NCBI RefSeq assembly: GCF_030818695.1
Contig: NZ_JAUTAR010000001.1
Coordinates: 3,528,501-3,592,500, forward strand
From: Chryseobacterium sp. SORGH_AS_0447
GTDB lineage: Bacteria; Bacteroidota; Bacteroidia; Flavobacteriales; Weeksellaceae
Reading direction: 5' to 3'
DNA length: 64,000 nucleotides
Shown: positions 61,066-64,000 of the stretch, one piece after another
How the letters are laid out: every line of letters starts with the position of its first letter
How positions within the stretch are numbered: position 1 is the stretch's first letter
Notes under the pieces: model-generated
Seen by the model: only the letters and a program-made list of their open reading frames with translations
What the model was told of the DNA's origin: nothing
Databases searched by the model: none
Translations under genes and position numbers: made by a program

Positions 61066-62085
61066 TCAATCTTCATCCGGAATGATGAGTTCCTTATAGT
61101 TTTTCAGGCCGGCCTTAAATTTTTCTTCAAGCCGCAGCCTCAGCTTTCTGGGCTTATGAACAACCAGGCATTCCCCAAAACCCAACAACAGGCGCTCCAG
61201 TTCGAAATTTAGCTGGACGCAGATTTTAAAGACGGTTCCTTTTTCAGTTTCGTTTACGATTTCCTGGCTGCTGTGGAATGGTTTAGTCTTTACGTAAGGC
61301 GCATTGGAAGAATCTACGAAAAACACGACATTCCTCGGAGCCATGGTCGGAGAAACGCTTACGCCGACGATATCTTTGAAGTATTCATCGCCATCGAGAT
61401 TCAGATCAATATACTCGACTTTTTCTTCCACCTGAATATCCTCCATCCTGTCCAGAGCGAGGTTGTATTCTTTTCCCTTATGAAGGCAGATCATGAACCA
61501 CCGGTTATTAAACTCTTTTAGCAGCTGCGGGTGCGCCACATAAGAATCGGATTCCCTTGCCTTAAAGCTTCTGTAGGTAATCCTCAGTACTTTTTTATGA
61601 AGAATAGCGTCATACAGCGCATCAATATATTCCAGTCCTTTCAGCTGTTCGTTTTTATCAAGATGAATGATCGATTTCTGGTTGGTCGAATGAATAGAAT
61701 CCTCCAGCTTCTGGATTACCCCGTTCATTTCCTTGAACATCGAAAAATCCTTGAACTGCTTCAGGATCTGCACCGCATTGTTCATCGCCTTCAGGTCGCT
61801 TTCATTTACCGAAATATTATGGATGCTGTAGTCGGGATCGCTGTACCGGTAGTATTTCCGTTCATAGACTTCAATCGGGGCTTCATAACCGAATTTCTCG
61901 CTCCGCATGTTCTGCAGGTCGAGCTGCACGGTCCGTCTGCTGACAAAAGATTCTTTGCCTTCAAATTCAAAAAGCGCTTCCGAACACTCGTCAATAAGAT
62001 CATCAAGGGTATATTTCCGGTATTTGTTTTTGAGGCATTTATCGAGCGTTTTGTAGCGGATCAGGGCATTTTTATTAGATGACAT
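61066..62085 (-). CDS. WYL-domain transcriptional regulator
   Basis: 339 residues from the ATG at 62085 (MSSNKNALIRYKTLDKCLKN). The in-frame extension to 62241 runs through the GC-rich island and is not protein-like. N-terminal winged-helix region (YTLDDLIDECSEALFEFEGKESFVSRRTVQLDLQNMR), then a WYL domain (KVLRITYRSFKARESDSYVAHPQLLKEFNNRWFMICLHKG) and the WCX C-terminal part. WYL proteins sense nucleic-acid ligands and often control DNA-damage or defence genes. rtcB, 660 bases away on the opposite strand, is a possible target. Confidence 0.9.
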   Translation of the reverse strand: MSSNKNALIRYKTLDKCLKNKYRKYTLDDLIDECSEALFEFEGKESFVSRRTVQLDLQNMRSEKFGYEAPIEVYERKYYRYSDPDYSIHNISVNESDLKAMNNAVQILKQFKDFSMFKEMNGVIQKLEDSIHSTNQKSIIHLDKNEQLKGLEYIDALYDAILHKKVLRITYRSFKARESDSYVAHPQLLKEFNNRWFMICLHKGKEYNLALDRMEDIQVEEKVEYIDLNLDGDEYFKDIVGVSVSPTMAPRNVVFFVDSSNAPYVKTKPFHSSQEIVNETEKGTVFKICVQLNFELERLLLGFGECLVVHKPRKLRLRLEEKFKAGLKNYKELIIPDED

Positions 62086-62104
62086 GGTTTTAATTTTTAA
62101 TGAT

Positions 62105-62255
62105 TGGGGCGTGTCCCGGAAGCCTTGACAGAAGCCAGCGCTTTTCCGGGCCGGGCTGCTCCAGGCTCCACTTTGTTCCGGTCTCAGGCGCGGCGCAAGC
62201 GCCGCGCCTGAGACCCCTCCTTCCAGTCGGGCCCTGCACATCCCTCACGCGGGGG
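62105..62255. other. GC-rich palindromic island
   Basis: About 150 bases that are far more GC-rich than everything around them, between the WYL and HopJ genes. The centre (62180-62215) is a perfect inverted repeat: arm GGTCTCAGGCGCGGCGC, two bases, and its exact complement. To the left are further C/G-rich blocks (TTTTCCGGGCCGGGCTG). No credible coding frame. It could be a repetitive element, a structured RNA or a recently acquired fragment. Confidence 0.7.
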
Positions 62256-62278
62256 TGTAATAACAGAGTATCTCCTCC

Positions 62279-62311
62279 AAACCTCATAGGTTTTGAAAAC
62301 CTATGAGGTTT
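62279..62311 (-). terminator. Terminator of the HopJ gene
   Basis: Perfect 16-bp arms AAACCTCATAGGTTTT and its complement around one base. On the minus strand it directly follows the HopJ stop (62326). Confidence 0.75.
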
Positions 62312-62325
62312 AATTCTCCTTAAAA

Positions 62326-64000
<1,675 letters not shown>

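Noticed and set aside
62086..62241. N-terminal extension of the WYL regulator through the GC-rich island
   Set aside because: The extra 52 residues are a translation of palindromic GC-rich DNA with no similarity to the family, and the ATG at 62085 has an A-rich leader.

Overview
The window looks like chromosome from a Chryseobacterium-type flavobacterium (Bacteroidota, Weeksellaceae). The DNA is AT-rich. Many genes have a Bacteroidota -7 element (TAnnTTTG), some with a TTG about 19 bases upstream. Characteristic families are present (DUF5686, BT_3928-type DoxX, DUF1599, YceI pairs, DUF1800/DUF1501 pair, 'QVGIN..PKATLDI' surface proteins). No rRNA, tRNA, CRISPR array or complete insertion sequence was seen.

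Layout. 1-1667: the 5' end of a surface-protein gene (minus), a 193-bp segment bounded by perfect 25-bp inverted repeats, and a tyrosine recombinase (plus). 1.9-29.8 kb: mostly housekeeping and envelope genes: dedA, prfB, an AAA+ ATPase, an ABC exporter, msrAB, alaS, two DUF5686 proteins around a PhoX-like lipoprotein and a di-haem peroxidase, a tandem-repeat array, folP, DUF1599, BT_3928, tpiA and a phytase-like lipoprotein. 29.9-40.1 kb: an accessory island that begins with a second recombinase and invertible segment in mirror image to the first. It continues with two long surface proteins, two copies of a paired HTH module, a decayed surface gene, a short surface protein and an L-type lectin protein. 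40.2-50.4 kb: clpP, dnaG, tsaE, ald, a LytS/LytTR two-component pair, a cation/proton antiporter and tyrA with a tyrosine-codon leader. 50.5-64 kb: sdaA, amt, a hydrolase, two YceI proteins, glucokinase, an outer-membrane barrel, DUF1800/DUF1501, a WYL regulator, a GC-rich palindromic island, HopJ and a truncated rtcB.

The most interesting system is a pair of apparent phase-variation switches (148-390 and 31223-31462). In each, one promoter sits inside the inverted repeats, with its -7 element directly against the repeat next to the recombinase gene. As sequenced it faces the recombinase. After inversion it would face the surface-protein gene on the other side, about 70 bases from its start codon. 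This predicts mutually exclusive expression of recombinase and surface operon at two loci 31 kb apart. The crossover spacers differ by one base between loci.

A second regulatory find is a short leader ORF (49429-49479) with three consecutive tyrosine codons, followed by an intrinsic terminator, directly upstream of prephenate dehydrogenase. Its stop codon lies inside the strand that could form an antiterminator. This is the architecture of ribosome-mediated attenuation by tyrosine supply.
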